Shown here: piece after piece, positions 33,162 to 42,083 of the stretch | Layout: every line of letters starts with the position of its first letter | Numbering within the stretch: the stretch's first letter is position 1 | Assembly: GCF_049800955.1 (NCBI RefSeq) | Contig: NZ_JBNAGA010000002.1 | Coordinates: forward strand, 930,001-994,000 | Source: JAKVBH01 sp049800955 | GTDB taxonomy: Bacteria > Pseudomonadota > Alphaproteobacteria > Rhodobacterales > Rhodobacteraceae | DNA length: 64,000 nucleotides | Direction of reading: 5' to 3' | Program-made: the position numbers and the translations under genes | The notes under the pieces: generated by a model | Database searches by the model: none | What the model was told of the DNA's origin: nothing | The model's input: only the letters and a program-made list of their open reading frames with translations

Positions 33162-34754
33162 ATGCCTAAAGTTCTCGTCTCCGACAAACTCTCGGAAACC
33201 GCCGTTCAGATTTTCCGCGACCGCGGGATCGATGTCGATTTCATGCCCGATCTGGGCAAGGACAAGGAAAAGCTTCTTGAGTTGATTGGCCAATACGATG
33301 GTCTCGCCATTCGCTCCGCCACAAAAGTGACCGAGAAGGTCATTGCCGCGGCGGACAATCTCAAGGTCATTGGCCGCGCCGGGATCGGCGTTGACAATGT
33401 GGACCGTGAGGCGGCTTCCAAGAAGGGCATCATCGTGATGAACACGCCCTTCGGCAACATGATCACAACGGCTGAGCATGCCATCGCGATGATGTTTGCG
33501 GTGGCGCGTCAAATTCCGGAGGCTTCCGCCTCGACTCACGCGGGCAAGTGGGAGAAGTCCAAGTTCATGGGCGTTGAGCTCACCGGCAAGACGCTGGGCG
33601 TGATCGGCGCTGGCAATATCGGCGGGATTGTCTGTGATCGCGCGCGTGGGCTCAAGATGAAGGTTCTGGCCTATGATCCCTTCCTGTCGGAAGAGAAGGC
33701 CGAGAAGATGGGCGTTCAGAAGGTGGAGCTCGACGAGCTGCTGCCCAAAGCGGATTTCATCACCCTGCACGTGCCTGCAACCGATCAGACACGCGGCATG
33801 CTGAATGCAGACGCAATCGCGAAGATGAAGAAGGGCGTGCGGATCATCAATTGTGCCCGCGGCGGGCTGGTCGATGAGGAGGCTCTGGCCGAAGCGCTCA
33901 AATCCGGCCACGTGGCTGGCGCGGCCTTTGATGTCTTCGCTGAAGAGCCCGCCAAGGAGAACGCGCTGTTCAATTTGCCCAATGTCGTCTGTACGCCGCA
34001 TTTGGGCGCGGCCACCACCGAGGCGCAGGAAAATGTCGCGCTGCAAGTGGCCGAGCAAATGGCCAATTATCTGCTCACAGGGGCCGTCGAGAACGCGCTC
34101 AACATGCCGTCCGTCACAGCTGAGGAAGCCAAGGTCATGGGGCCATGGATCAAGCTCGCGGATCATCTTGGCAGCTTTACCGGCCAGATGACGGATGAGC
34201 CGGTCAAGGCGATCAATATTCTCTATGACGGCTCCGTGTCCGAGATGAACCTTGCTGCGCTGAACTGCGCCGTGATTGCAGGGATCATGAAAAAGGCGAA
34301 CCCGGATGTGAACATGGTCTCCGCACCGGTTATCGCGGCGGAACGTGGCATCAAGATCTCAACCACGAACCAGGCCAAGTCTGGCGCGTTTGATGGCTAC
34401 ATCAAAGTTACCGTTGTGACCGAAGAGCGCGAGCGCTCCGTTGCGGGGACCGTCTTTTCCGATGGCAAGCCGCGCTTCATCCAGATCAAAGGCATCAATA
34501 TCGATGCCGAGATCGGGGCCCATATGCTCTACACCACAAACGAAGATGTGCCGGGGATCATTGGTGCGCTGGGTCAGACCATGGGTAAAAACGGTGTCAA
34601 CATCGCCAACTTTACGCTTGGACGCTCCGACAAAGGCGGCGAAGCGATTGCGCTTTTGTATGTCGATGAAGCGGTGCCCGCGGAGGCGCGCGCCGCTTTG
34701 GCCGAGACAGGTATGTTCCGCCAGATCAAACCGCTGGCGTTTGACGTCGCTTGA
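33162..34754 (+). CDS. serA: D-3-phosphoglycerate dehydrogenase SerA
   Basis: A 530-residue enzyme of the long (type I) SerA form. The NAD domain has LGVIGAGNIGG around residues 145-155, catalytic R/E/H in NCARGGLVDE, DVFAEEPA and TPHLGAATTEAQ. An intervening domain follows, and a C-terminal ACT domain (TNEDVPGIIGALGQTMGK) likely senses serine. It makes the first step of serine synthesis. Start ATG 33162 follows the serC gene. Confidence 0.96.
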   Translation: MPKVLVSDKLSETAVQIFRDRGIDVDFMPDLGKDKEKLLELIGQYDGLAIRSATKVTEKVIAAADNLKVIGRAGIGVDNVDREAASKKGIIVMNTPFGNMITTAEHAIAMMFAVARQIPEASASTHAGKWEKSKFMGVELTGKTLGVIGAGNIGGIVCDRARGLKMKVLAYDPFLSEEKAEKMGVQKVELDELLPKADFITLHVPATDQTRGMLNADAIAKMKKGVRIINCARGGLVDEEALAEALKSGHVAGAAFDVFAEEPAKENALFNLPNVVCTPHLGAATTEAQENVALQVAEQMANYLLTGAVENALNMPSVTAEEAKVMGPWIKLADHLGSFTGQMTDEPVKAINILYDGSVSEMNLAALNCAVIAGIMKKANPDVNMVSAPVIAAERGIKISTTNQAKSGAFDGYIKVTVVTEERERSVAGTVFSDGKPRFIQIKGINIDAEIGAHMLYTTNEDVPGIIGALGQTMGKNGVNIANFTLGRSDKGGEAIALLYVDEAVPAEARAALAETGMFRQIKPLAFDVA

Positions 34755-34775
34755 CGTTGAGACTTGAACAGCAAA

Positions 34776-34804
34776 GGCCCGCGCGATGACTTGTCGTGCG
34801 GGCC
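34776..34804 (+). terminator. Hairpin terminator after serA
   Basis: GGCCCGCGCGA / TCGTGCGGGCC, an 11-base stem with one G-U pair and a seven-base loop, 21 bases past the serA stop. No long T-run follows, so strength is uncertain. Confidence 0.6.
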
Positions 34805-34927
34805 GTACTGCGTTTTCTAGGGCAATCTACAGTTATCCAGTCGCATTGTTTGCTAATGCGCAACAATCCACCGGCGCTTTTGCACCTCGAACGCAATTCC
34901 GATAACCCGGCCGCAGGAGGGCGTGCA

Positions 34928-35641
34928 GTGAAACCCATTTACGCCATTGGCGATGTCCATGGTCAGTTTGACAAACTTGCGGATGCGCTGGAGCTGATTG
35001 AAGACGATGGCGGTCCAGACGCGCGCGTTGTCGTGTTGGGCGATCTCGTGGATCGTGGTCCGGATGCTTTTCGTGTCATCGAGCTTTTGCGTTTGGGCTG
35101 CGCGGAAGGGCGGGATTGGACCGTCCTGCTGGGCAATCACGACCAGATGTTTCTTGAGTTCCTGCGAACCGGTGAGACCCATCATCATCGCATCGTGTCC
35201 GGTATTTCATGGCTCAACGACCGCATGGGTGGGAAAACGACCCTTGCGTCCTACGGCGTAGATACCGAGCAACCGTTGCGAGACATGCAGGCGCAAGCGC
35301 GCGCGCTGGTGCCGCAAAGCCACGTCGATTTCCTCAACGAGCTGCCGCTGGTGTACGAAACCGGGGGGCTGTTGTTTGTCCATGCGGGCCTGATGCCGGG
35401 GGTCACACTGGAAGAGCAAAATCCGGAAGATCTCTTGTGGATCCGCGAGCCTTTTCTAAGCCATGAGGATCCGTTCGAGTGGCTCGTTGTGCATGGGCAT
35501 ACCGCGATTGATGCGGCGCAGCATTACGGCAATCGGGTCAACCTCGACAGCGGTGCGGGACGCGGCGGGGACCTGAGCGTTGCGGTTTTTGAGGACAACG
35601 ACGTGTTGCTTCTGACCCCCATGGGCCGGGCTGTTTTCTAA
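34928..35641 (+). CDS. PPP-family metallophosphatase (serine/threonine phosphatase-like)
   Basis: A 237-residue metallophosphoesterase. Metal-binding motifs are GDVHG (residues 8-12), GDLVDRG (38-44) and GNHD (67-70), with late HGHT. This set is typical of bacterial PrpA/ApaH-like protein phosphatases. The start is GTG 34928, preceded by AGGAGGG; the longer frame from 34796 includes the serA terminator. Substrate unknown. Confidence 0.88.
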   Translation: MKPIYAIGDVHGQFDKLADALELIEDDGGPDARVVVLGDLVDRGPDAFRVIELLRLGCAEGRDWTVLLGNHDQMFLEFLRTGETHHHRIVSGISWLNDRMGGKTTLASYGVDTEQPLRDMQAQARALVPQSHVDFLNELPLVYETGGLLFVHAGLMPGVTLEEQNPEDLLWIREPFLSHEDPFEWLVVHGHTAIDAAQHYGNRVNLDSGAGRGGDLSVAVFEDNDVLLLTPMGRAVF

Positions 35642-35643
35642 AG

Positions 35644-35665
35644 GAGCGCGCTGACGCGCGCGCTC
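35644..35665 (+). terminator. Hairpin terminator after the phosphatase gene
   Basis: GAGCGCGC pairs with GCGCGCTC at 35658-35665, followed by GTTCTTTCGTTC. It lies two bases past the phosphatase stop, between convergent genes. Confidence 0.6.
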
Positions 35666-35704
35666 GTTCTTTCGTTCATGGCGCCAGGCGGATCTACGCG
35701 GGGC

Positions 35705-36826
35705 TCAGGTGTGGTCCACGATTGTGAGATGTTGGGCGAGCTCATCTATGGTGGCCATCCAGCTTTGGACAATGCGGGGGTCTGAAGGCGCGGCCTGCAC
35801 ACCCGAGGGCAGGGTACCCGCCAGTACGGCTTCAATCGCCAGCGATACCGGGATCGAGACAAGGCGGGCCATGGCGGTGTTGGTCTCATCGCCCCAGGCA
35901 TCCATGACATATGTCTTGTGCCATACCGGGCCGGTCGCGTTTTCCGCTTTGAGGGAGACGCACAGCACAACCCGGTCAGGCTCGCCCGGAGCATAGGCGT
36001 TGTCGCGCCAGAACCCTTCTGACATTTCAGCAAGGCGCGCATCGCTGGCTGTCCCAACTTCGGCAAACACGTCCTGCCACGCATCCTGCCAGCCATCCAG
36101 CCGGAGCGTACCGCGCACGAATTCCTTGACATGCCATGTCGGATCGAACCCGTATTCCTCCATGAAAGGCAGGCTGTCGCGATTGGGGTAAACCTCGAAT
36201 TGTTCAGGTTCGGGCAGAGGCGCTTCATAGTGGCTCACAGCGTCCCAGGGTCTGGCGACGTTGAATTCCTTGAAATCCCGAATGGACTTGGACGGAGAGC
36301 GCAGCGCTTTGAGGACGCCGACGGGCGACCAGCTGAATTTGTAGCGAAATGGGTTGGGGTTTTTGGGAATGCCACCGCAATAGCTCAGAAAACTGAGCGC
36401 ATTCGAGCTGTCGAGACGCGGCGACGCGCGGTAATCTGCGACCAGCGCATGCGCCATCAGATGATCGATTCCAGGGTCCAGACCCACCTCGTTGACAAGG
36501 CTCACACCGCGCAATTGCGCCTTGGCATGCAGGGCGCGCATCTCGGGGGCAATGTAGCTGGATGACACAAAATGCGCGCCAGCCGCGATAGCCTTCTCGG
36601 CCAGCGGTACGTGCCAGTCGCCAGGGAGCATGGAGACGACAACGTCTCCTTCCTGCAAATCCAGCGTATCAAGATCAAAACGGAAGATCCGGTCGGTCAG
36701 ATCGCCCACCGCCTCGCGCGCCTTTGCTTCTGTCCGGTTGTAAACGGCGACGTCATGTTTGGTCTCAATCAGCCGTCGCAACCCCGGAATGGCCGACAGG
36801 CCCGTACCGCACCAATGAATTGTCAT
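35705..36826 (-). CDS. Saccharopine dehydrogenase family protein (saccharopine reductase-like)
   Basis: A 373-residue protein. The N-terminal Rossmann half has HWCGTGLSAIPGLRRLIETKH at residues 3-23 and VVVSMLPGDWHVPLAEKAIAAG; the middle has GLDPGIDHLMAHALV and FLSYCGGIPKNPNPF, as in glutamate-forming saccharopine reductases. ATG 36826 is one base past the upstream saccharopine gene's stop. With its neighbour it would interconvert aminoadipate semialdehyde, saccharopine and lysine. Confidence 0.85.
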   Translation of the reverse strand: MTIHWCGTGLSAIPGLRRLIETKHDVAVYNRTEAKAREAVGDLTDRIFRFDLDTLDLQEGDVVVSMLPGDWHVPLAEKAIAAGAHFVSSSYIAPEMRALHAKAQLRGVSLVNEVGLDPGIDHLMAHALVADYRASPRLDSSNALSFLSYCGGIPKNPNPFRYKFSWSPVGVLKALRSPSKSIRDFKEFNVARPWDAVSHYEAPLPEPEQFEVYPNRDSLPFMEEYGFDPTWHVKEFVRGTLRLDGWQDAWQDVFAEVGTASDARLAEMSEGFWRDNAYAPGEPDRVVLCVSLKAENATGPVWHKTYVMDAWGDETNTAMARLVSIPVSLAIEAVLAGTLPSGVQAAPSDPRIVQSWMATIDELAQHLTIVDHT

Positions 36827-36827
36827 G

Positions 36828-37883
36828 TCAAACCTCCCCGATATGTCGCTCGAATTCCGCCTGTGCACGCCCCCAAACACCTTGGCTCAAATCGCTAAGT
36901 GCAAGAAGCGAAGGTAGGAGTTGTTCGGCGTAGTCTTCTGAGCTTTCCACGGGCAGCATCGAGGGCAAATTGTCAATCGCTGTCACATCGAGACAGGGTG
37001 TGTCGTGAACGCGCAGGGCAGGCTGCGTCCATGTTGTGGTGCGGTCGTAGACCTTGATGGGTGAAAAGTCCGACGTCGGATCGCAAGCAATATCGCCAAT
37101 CACGCTCAGCCGCCGTGCCGCTGTTTTGGCTGACGCAGGCACAAAAACAGGGGTCCCCGGACGCGCGAGAATGCAATTGAGGAAGATGTCATGGGCCAGT
37201 ACCTCCGGGAAGGGGCCGCCGGACGCTGTCTCCGCCATATCCCATTTGGTGACAGGCACACCCATCTGAGTGCACAGATCACTGGCGCCGGAGCCCACGC
37301 GCCCAAGAGCGCCAATCACGATGGCTGTGGGACGGGCGCTGCCGGTTTGTGTCAACGTGGCTTGCAAATCCTCCAGCATGGCTGTGGCAGAGGCGTGCGT
37401 ACTGACCTCGGGGCAGAGTTGGCCGCTTTGCTGGGCCGCCCAGCATCTCAAAGCGACCGCCGCGCCGGCATACCCCGCCCAATAGCCAAAGGCCGCCACA
37501 CGGCGCCCGCTCTCATCGACAAGGTATTCCAGATCCAGCAGCGTGCCTCCTCCGGCCTTGAACCTCTTGAGCAATTCTCGCCCGGCGGGTTGTCCTTTGT
37601 AGGCGTGACCGAACATGATGTGGCGGTGGATGAGCGGGGAACCGTCTTCAGGCAGTTCCTTCAGGCCGAAAACGATGGCGTCCCGCGGCGCGTCGGGCCA
37701 GGAGTTTTCCGGAGCCCAGGCACATCCTGTGTCGCGATAGGCCTCGTCTGGCACAGCCCGCACGGAGCTGTGTTCCATCGTCACCTGTAGCCCCGCTTGA
37801 ATAAGCGCTGCGACGCCTTCAGGCGTGACGCCAACGCGCTCTTCATGGTCGCGCTGTTCGGCCCGGATCCACAGATGGGTCAT
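36828..37883 (-). CDS. Saccharopine dehydrogenase (lysine-forming, LYS1-like)
   Basis: A 351-residue protein of the alanine dehydrogenase/LYS1 superfamily. It begins HLWIRAEQRDHEERVGVTPE, and has LKELP...HRHIMFGHAYKGQ at about residues 75-98, DLEYLVDESGRRVAAFGYWAG, and the NAD loop IGALGRVGSGASD. These are the LYS1 landmarks. It sits just upstream of the second saccharopine gene in the same operon. In bacteria this pair may serve lysine breakdown or aminoadipate metabolism. Confidence 0.9.
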   Translation of the reverse strand: MTHLWIRAEQRDHEERVGVTPEGVAALIQAGLQVTMEHSSVRAVPDEAYRDTGCAWAPENSWPDAPRDAIVFGLKELPEDGSPLIHRHIMFGHAYKGQPAGRELLKRFKAGGGTLLDLEYLVDESGRRVAAFGYWAGYAGAAVALRCWAAQQSGQLCPEVSTHASATAMLEDLQATLTQTGSARPTAIVIGALGRVGSGASDLCTQMGVPVTKWDMAETASGGPFPEVLAHDIFLNCILARPGTPVFVPASAKTAARRLSVIGDIACDPTSDFSPIKVYDRTTTWTQPALRVHDTPCLDVTAIDNLPSMLPVESSEDYAEQLLPSLLALSDLSQGVWGRAQAEFERHIGEV

Positions 37884-37898
37884 GATGGGGCTCCTGAC

Positions 37899-38549
37899 TT
37901 AATAAAACGTGCGGGCATGGGCGCGATCCGGGGCGTCGAGATGGGGCGTGGCGTTGTAGCCTGACAGGAAGAAGCTGCCATGGATATGTTGCAACTGATG
38001 AATGGAGGCATTGCGGATTTGCAGCATGACCTTGGCCAAGGCGTGGGCCTCAAGGCTCAACGTGTGGCGCAAGGCCATTGAAATCACGCCGCCCGAGGTC
38101 ACGGCGAGGATGCGTCCGCCGCGCGCTTGCAGGTCTTGCAAGGCATCCTGAACGCGGCCGTCAAACGCCGCGAATGTCTCGGCCGCGCCTTCAATCTTAC
38201 CTTCTTGCCAAAGCTTCATCAGCTTGGGCGCTGTGCGCGCAAAACTCTCGGGCCCATCGGAAAAGGGGAGCCCGTGCTCTCGCTCCCCGGCTTGCGCGAG
38301 GGCAAAATAATCGAACTCGTCCAATCGCGGATCAGTCTCCGTTTCGAGGTGGCCCATGGCGCGCGCCGTGCCGCGTTGGCGGTGCATGTCCCCTGTCACG
38401 ACGATGTCAAAGTCTTGCGATTGGGCTTGCATATGCGCACCCAACCATTTGGCTTGCTGCTCCCCCAGCGGGCTCAAGCGATCGTAGTCGGCGGCATTGT
38501 CGGCGTGGCTGTTGGCCTGACCGTGGCGGATAAGAGTGATTTGTGTCAT
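37899..38549 (-). CDS. Histidine phosphatase family protein
   Basis: A 216-residue phosphoglycerate-mutase-like protein. It begins with ITLIRHGQANSHA carrying the catalytic RHG, then TGDMHRQRGTARA and the late VTSGGVISMALRH with the second histidine. The substrate is unknown. It is followed 15 bases downstream by the saccharopine pair and may share their transcript. Confidence 0.85.
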   Translation of the reverse strand: MTQITLIRHGQANSHADNAADYDRLSPLGEQQAKWLGAHMQAQSQDFDIVVTGDMHRQRGTARAMGHLETETDPRLDEFDYFALAQAGEREHGLPFSDGPESFARTAPKLMKLWQEGKIEGAAETFAAFDGRVQDALQDLQARGGRILAVTSGGVISMALRHTLSLEAHALAKVMLQIRNASIHQLQHIHGSFFLSGYNATPHLDAPDRAHARTFY

Positions 38550-38596
38550 GCGACCAGAGCTACCCGGACCGCGCGCCTGAGGAAAGGTCTGGATAT

Positions 38597-38618
38597 GCGT
38601 ATTTTGGGCCAGAAGAAG
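38597..38618 (+). repeat. Dispersed intergenic element, copy 1
   Basis: Reads GCGTATTTTGGGCCAGAAGA followed by AG. Same element as at 53688, 54585 and 58358. It lies between the histidine phosphatase and fdhA genes. Confidence 0.6.
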
Positions 38619-38736
38619 TCAGGATGCGCCTATCGGAAACAGGCGGTGGCGCAAAATGTCTTGTGGGCGTCGGGATTGAGGCACCGGAAATGGCAGAACT
38701 TTGATGTATGATTTCCGCAGATGCGGGGAGAGAGCC

Positions 38737-41499
38737 ATGTCCAAGACGATTTCATTTTTTCTCGACGGCCAGCCTGTCGAGGCGCAGCCGGGCCTCACGA
38801 TATGGGAGGTTTGTCATGGTCGTGGTTTGGTGCTTCCTCATTTGTGTCACAAGCCTTCGCCTGGGTATCGGCCTGATGGGAACTGTCGGGCGTGTATGGT
38901 TGAGATTGAGGGTGAGCGGACGTTGGCGGCGTCGTGTATTCGGGAGCCGTCTGAGGGGATGGTTGTGACGACCAGTTCAGAGCGGGCTTCGAGCGCGCGG
39001 AAGATGGTCGTGGAGATGCTTGTGGCTGATCAGCCGGAGCGCGAAGAGGCCCATGACAAGTCTGCACATCTGTGGGACATGGCCGATCTCAATGGGGTCT
39101 CCGAGAGCCGTTTTCCCAAGCTCGAGGAGGGGCGCATTCCGCTCCTGGATGACAGCCACGTGGCGATGTCGGTCAATCTCGATGCCTGCATCCAATGTGG
39201 GCTTTGCGTGCGGGCGTGCCGCGAGGTGCAGGTCAATGATGTGATCGGCATGGCGGGGCGGGGCCATGATGCCTATCCGACCTTCGATTTCGCCGATCCG
39301 ATGGGCGAGAGCACCTGTGTGGCTTGCGGCGAATGCGTGCAGGCCTGCCCCACGGGCGCGCTGATGCCGTCGTCCGTCGTGGATGAGAACCAGGTGGGTG
39401 ACAGCAGCGATTACGACAGCGAGACCGAGAGTGTCTGCGCCTTTTGCGGCGTGGGGTGCCAGATCTCGATCAAGGTCAAGGACGGCAAGGTCAAGTATGT
39501 GGAGGGCATCAATGGCCCGGCCAATGAGGGGCGGCTCTGCGTCAAGGGGCGCTTTGGCTACGACTACATTCACCACGGTCACCGCCTGACCAAGCCTTTG
39601 ATCCGACGCGAAGATGCGCCCGCCAAGGGGCTCAATGTCGATCCCGGCGACCTGCTGACGCATTTCCGCGAGGCGAGCTGGGATGAGGCGCTGGATTTTG
39701 CCGCCGCTGGCTTGAAGGGGCGGGGCCGCGAGGTGGCGGGATTTGGCTCGGCCAAGTGCACCAACGAGGAGGCCTATCTCTTCCAGAAGTTCATCCGGCA
39801 GGGCTTTGGCCACAACAACGTCGATCACTGCACGCGGCTGTGCCATGCCTCTTCGGTCTCGGCGCTGCTCGAGAACGTCGGCTCCGGCGCGGTCACAGCG
39901 ACCTTCAACGAGATCGAGAACGCCGATGTGGCCATCGTGATCGGGGCCAACCCGATCGAGAACCACCCCGTCGCCGCGACCTATTTCAAGCAGTTCACCA
40001 AGCGCGGCGGCAAGCTCATCGTGATGGATCCGCGCGGCCAGGCGCTCAAGCGTTTTGCCACGCATATGCTTCAGTTCCGCCCCGGTGCGGATGTCTCGAT
40101 GCTCAACGCGATCATGAACGTGATCGTGGAAGAGGGGCTGTATGATCAGCAATATATCGAGGCCTGGACCGAGAACTGGGAGGCCGAGCGCGCGCATCTG
40201 GCGGATTTCACGCCGGAGAAGATGGCTGGGATCTGTGGCATCGATGCGGAGACATTGCGCGCCGTGGCGCGGGACTTTGCAAGCGCCAAGGCGGGCATGA
40301 TCTTCTGGGGCATGGGGGTGTCCCAGCATATCCACGGCACGGACAATTCGCGCTGCCTCATCAGCCTGGCGCTGATGACGGGCCATGTGGGCCGTCCCGG
40401 CACGGGGCTGCACCCGCTGCGCGGGCAGAACAACGTGCAAGGCGCGTCTGATGCCGGGCTCATCCCGATGTTCCTGCCGGATTATCAGACGGTTGTGGAT
40501 GAGGGCGTGCGCGCGGCCTTTACCGATGTCTGGGCGTCGGGGGATTTCTCCGCCGAGAAGGGCCTGACGGTGACCGAGATCATGGATGCGGTCCATGCGG
40601 ACCAGATCAAGGCGATGTATATCCTGGGCGAGAACCCGGCCATGTCGGACCCGGATGTGGAGCACGCGCGCGCGGCACTGGCCAAGCTCGATCACCTGGT
40701 GGTCCAGGACATCTTCCTCACCGAGACGGCGAACTATGCCGATGTGATCCTGCCGGCCTCCGCGCTCTACGAGAAGTCCGGCACAGTGTCGAACACCAAC
40801 CGGACGGTGCAGATGGTGCGCCCCGCCGTCAGCCCGCCCGGTGAGGCGCGGGAAGATTGGTGGATCGAGACGGAGCTGGCCAAGCGGTGTGGCCTGGACT
40901 GGAGCTACACGCATCCTGCGGAAGTTTTTGACGAGATGAAGCTCAACATGCGCAGCCTCGACAATATCACCTGGGATCGCCTGTCGGGCGCGGCCGTGAC
41001 CTATCCCTCGCTGAGCCCGGACGATCCCGGTCAGGCGGTGGTCTTTGGCGATGGCTTTCCGCGTCCCGAGGGCCGCGCGCGGTTTACGCCGGCCTCCGTC
41101 ATTGCCCCCGATGATACGCCCGATGCGGAATACCCGATGATCCTGACCACGGGGCGGCAGCTCGAGCATTGGCACACAGGCTCAATGACGCGCCGCGCCT
41201 CCGTGCTCGACGGGCTGGAGCCCGAGGCCAATTGCTCGTTGCATCCCAGCACCTTGCGCAAGATGGGTGTGGAACCGGGCGGTATGGTGCGGTTGACCAC
41301 CAAACGCGGCAGTATCGAAATCATGGCCCGCGCCGACCGCGCCGTGGCGCCCGATATGGTCTTCCTGCCCTTCGCCTACGTCGAAGCCGCCGCCAACATC
41401 CTCACAAACCCCGCCATCGACCCCTTCGGCAAAATCCCGGAATTCAAATTCTCCGCAGTCAAAGTCGAAAAGGTCCAGCATGGGGTCGCCGCAGAGTGA
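38737..41499 (+). CDS. fdhA: Formate dehydrogenase alpha subunit (Cys-type, molybdopterin)
   Basis: A 920-residue enzyme. Order: an N-terminal 2Fe-2S plant-ferredoxin-type domain (CHGRGLVLPHLCHKP; GNCRACMVE), two 4Fe-4S sites (CIQCGLCVRACREV, CVACGECVQACPTGAL), the molybdopterin 4Fe-4S site (CAFCGVGCQ), and the catalytic domain with HCTRLCHASSV, cysteine standing where some enzymes have selenocysteine. The C-terminal MopB-binding domain (TTGRQLEHWHTGSMTRRA) is intact. It oxidises formate to CO2. Partner subunits (NADH-linked beta/gamma) are not next to it. ATG 38737 follows GGGGAGAGAG. Confidence 0.92.
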   Translation: MSKTISFFLDGQPVEAQPGLTIWEVCHGRGLVLPHLCHKPSPGYRPDGNCRACMVEIEGERTLAASCIREPSEGMVVTTSSERASSARKMVVEMLVADQPEREEAHDKSAHLWDMADLNGVSESRFPKLEEGRIPLLDDSHVAMSVNLDACIQCGLCVRACREVQVNDVIGMAGRGHDAYPTFDFADPMGESTCVACGECVQACPTGALMPSSVVDENQVGDSSDYDSETESVCAFCGVGCQISIKVKDGKVKYVEGINGPANEGRLCVKGRFGYDYIHHGHRLTKPLIRREDAPAKGLNVDPGDLLTHFREASWDEALDFAAAGLKGRGREVAGFGSAKCTNEEAYLFQKFIRQGFGHNNVDHCTRLCHASSVSALLENVGSGAVTATFNEIENADVAIVIGANPIENHPVAATYFKQFTKRGGKLIVMDPRGQALKRFATHMLQFRPGADVSMLNAIMNVIVEEGLYDQQYIEAWTENWEAERAHLADFTPEKMAGICGIDAETLRAVARDFASAKAGMIFWGMGVSQHIHGTDNSRCLISLALMTGHVGRPGTGLHPLRGQNNVQGASDAGLIPMFLPDYQTVVDEGVRAAFTDVWASGDFSAEKGLTVTEIMDAVHADQIKAMYILGENPAMSDPDVEHARAALAKLDHLVVQDIFLTETANYADVILPASALYEKSGTVSNTNRTVQMVRPAVSPPGEAREDWWIETELAKRCGLDWSYTHPAEVFDEMKLNMRSLDNITWDRLSGAAVTYPSLSPDDPGQAVVFGDGFPRPEGRARFTPASVIAPDDTPDAEYPMILTTGRQLEHWHTGSMTRRASVLDGLEPEANCSLHPSTLRKMGVEPGGMVRLTTKRGSIEIMARADRAVAPDMVFLPFAYVEAAANILTNPAIDPFGKIPEFKFSAVKVEKVQHGVAAE

Positions 41500-41611
41500 T
41501 GGTTTGATCCCATCATAGCTTTTTTGCCTATCGCCGGGGCGATTGGCGGATGCGACGTGCTGAAGGCAACAGGTCAGGTTTTGTGAGGCGCTTCCCTTTT
41601 GTGCAGAGGCG

Positions 41612-41926
41612 TCAGTCGAAGATATCCATCAGGCTATCGAACAATCCATCGCGCTTTTTCTTGCGAGGAGGGTGGCCTTGCGGCGCATACGTGCCGTGCG
41701 CAGCGCGTGACTGGCTTTGATAGCCACCTGAGACGCGACCACTGGGCGGCGGCGGGGGCATGCCCGCGTCCTGCATCGCTTCTTCGCGGATCATCATGAT
41801 GATCTTTTCGAGTTCACCCTTGTCGAGCCAGATGCCGCCTGATGTCGGACAGATGTCCAGTTTGACGCCGTAGCGTTCCACTTCGCGCATGGGGGCGCCG
41901 TCAATCGGGGAGCTCATCAAGGGCAT
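41612..41926 (-). CDS. zf-TFIIB-like protein with lost zinc cysteines
   Basis: A 104-residue protein. Residues 1-45 align with the bacterial zf-TFIIB domain (YGVKLDICPTSGGIWLDKGE), but only one of the usual four cysteines remains: the first CPxC reads SPID and the second CPxC reads CPTS. The tail is proline-rich (PPPPPSGRVSGGYQSQS) and then basic (PPRKKKRDGLFDSLMDIFD). ATG 41926 is preceded by AAGGATG. Function unknown; zinc binding is doubtful. Confidence 0.75.
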   Translation of the reverse strand: MPLMSSPIDGAPMREVERYGVKLDICPTSGGIWLDKGELEKIIMMIREEAMQDAGMPPPPPSGRVSGGYQSQSRAAHGTYAPQGHPPRKKKRDGLFDSLMDIFD

Positions 41927-42083
41927 TTGGACATCCTTTTCGCTGGGTTTGGCTGAGGTATTCTTGATAGGGAGGTGGTGGTGCACGCGCCGATTGCAAG
42001 TGCGGTCAGGAGGGGACATTCTGCAAACTTGATGGATTTGGCGATCTGCCATGTCGGTTGTTCCTCTGTCTGCGAGGCGTTTC

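Noticed and set aside
33117..34166. A 349-codon frame antisense to serA
   Set aside because: Opposite a clear serA; composition typical of a shadow.
38977..41175. A 732-codon open frame antisense to fdhA
   Set aside because: It lies fully opposite a clear enzyme gene. The arginine- and histidine-rich protein is what the reverse frame of GC-rich coding DNA gives.
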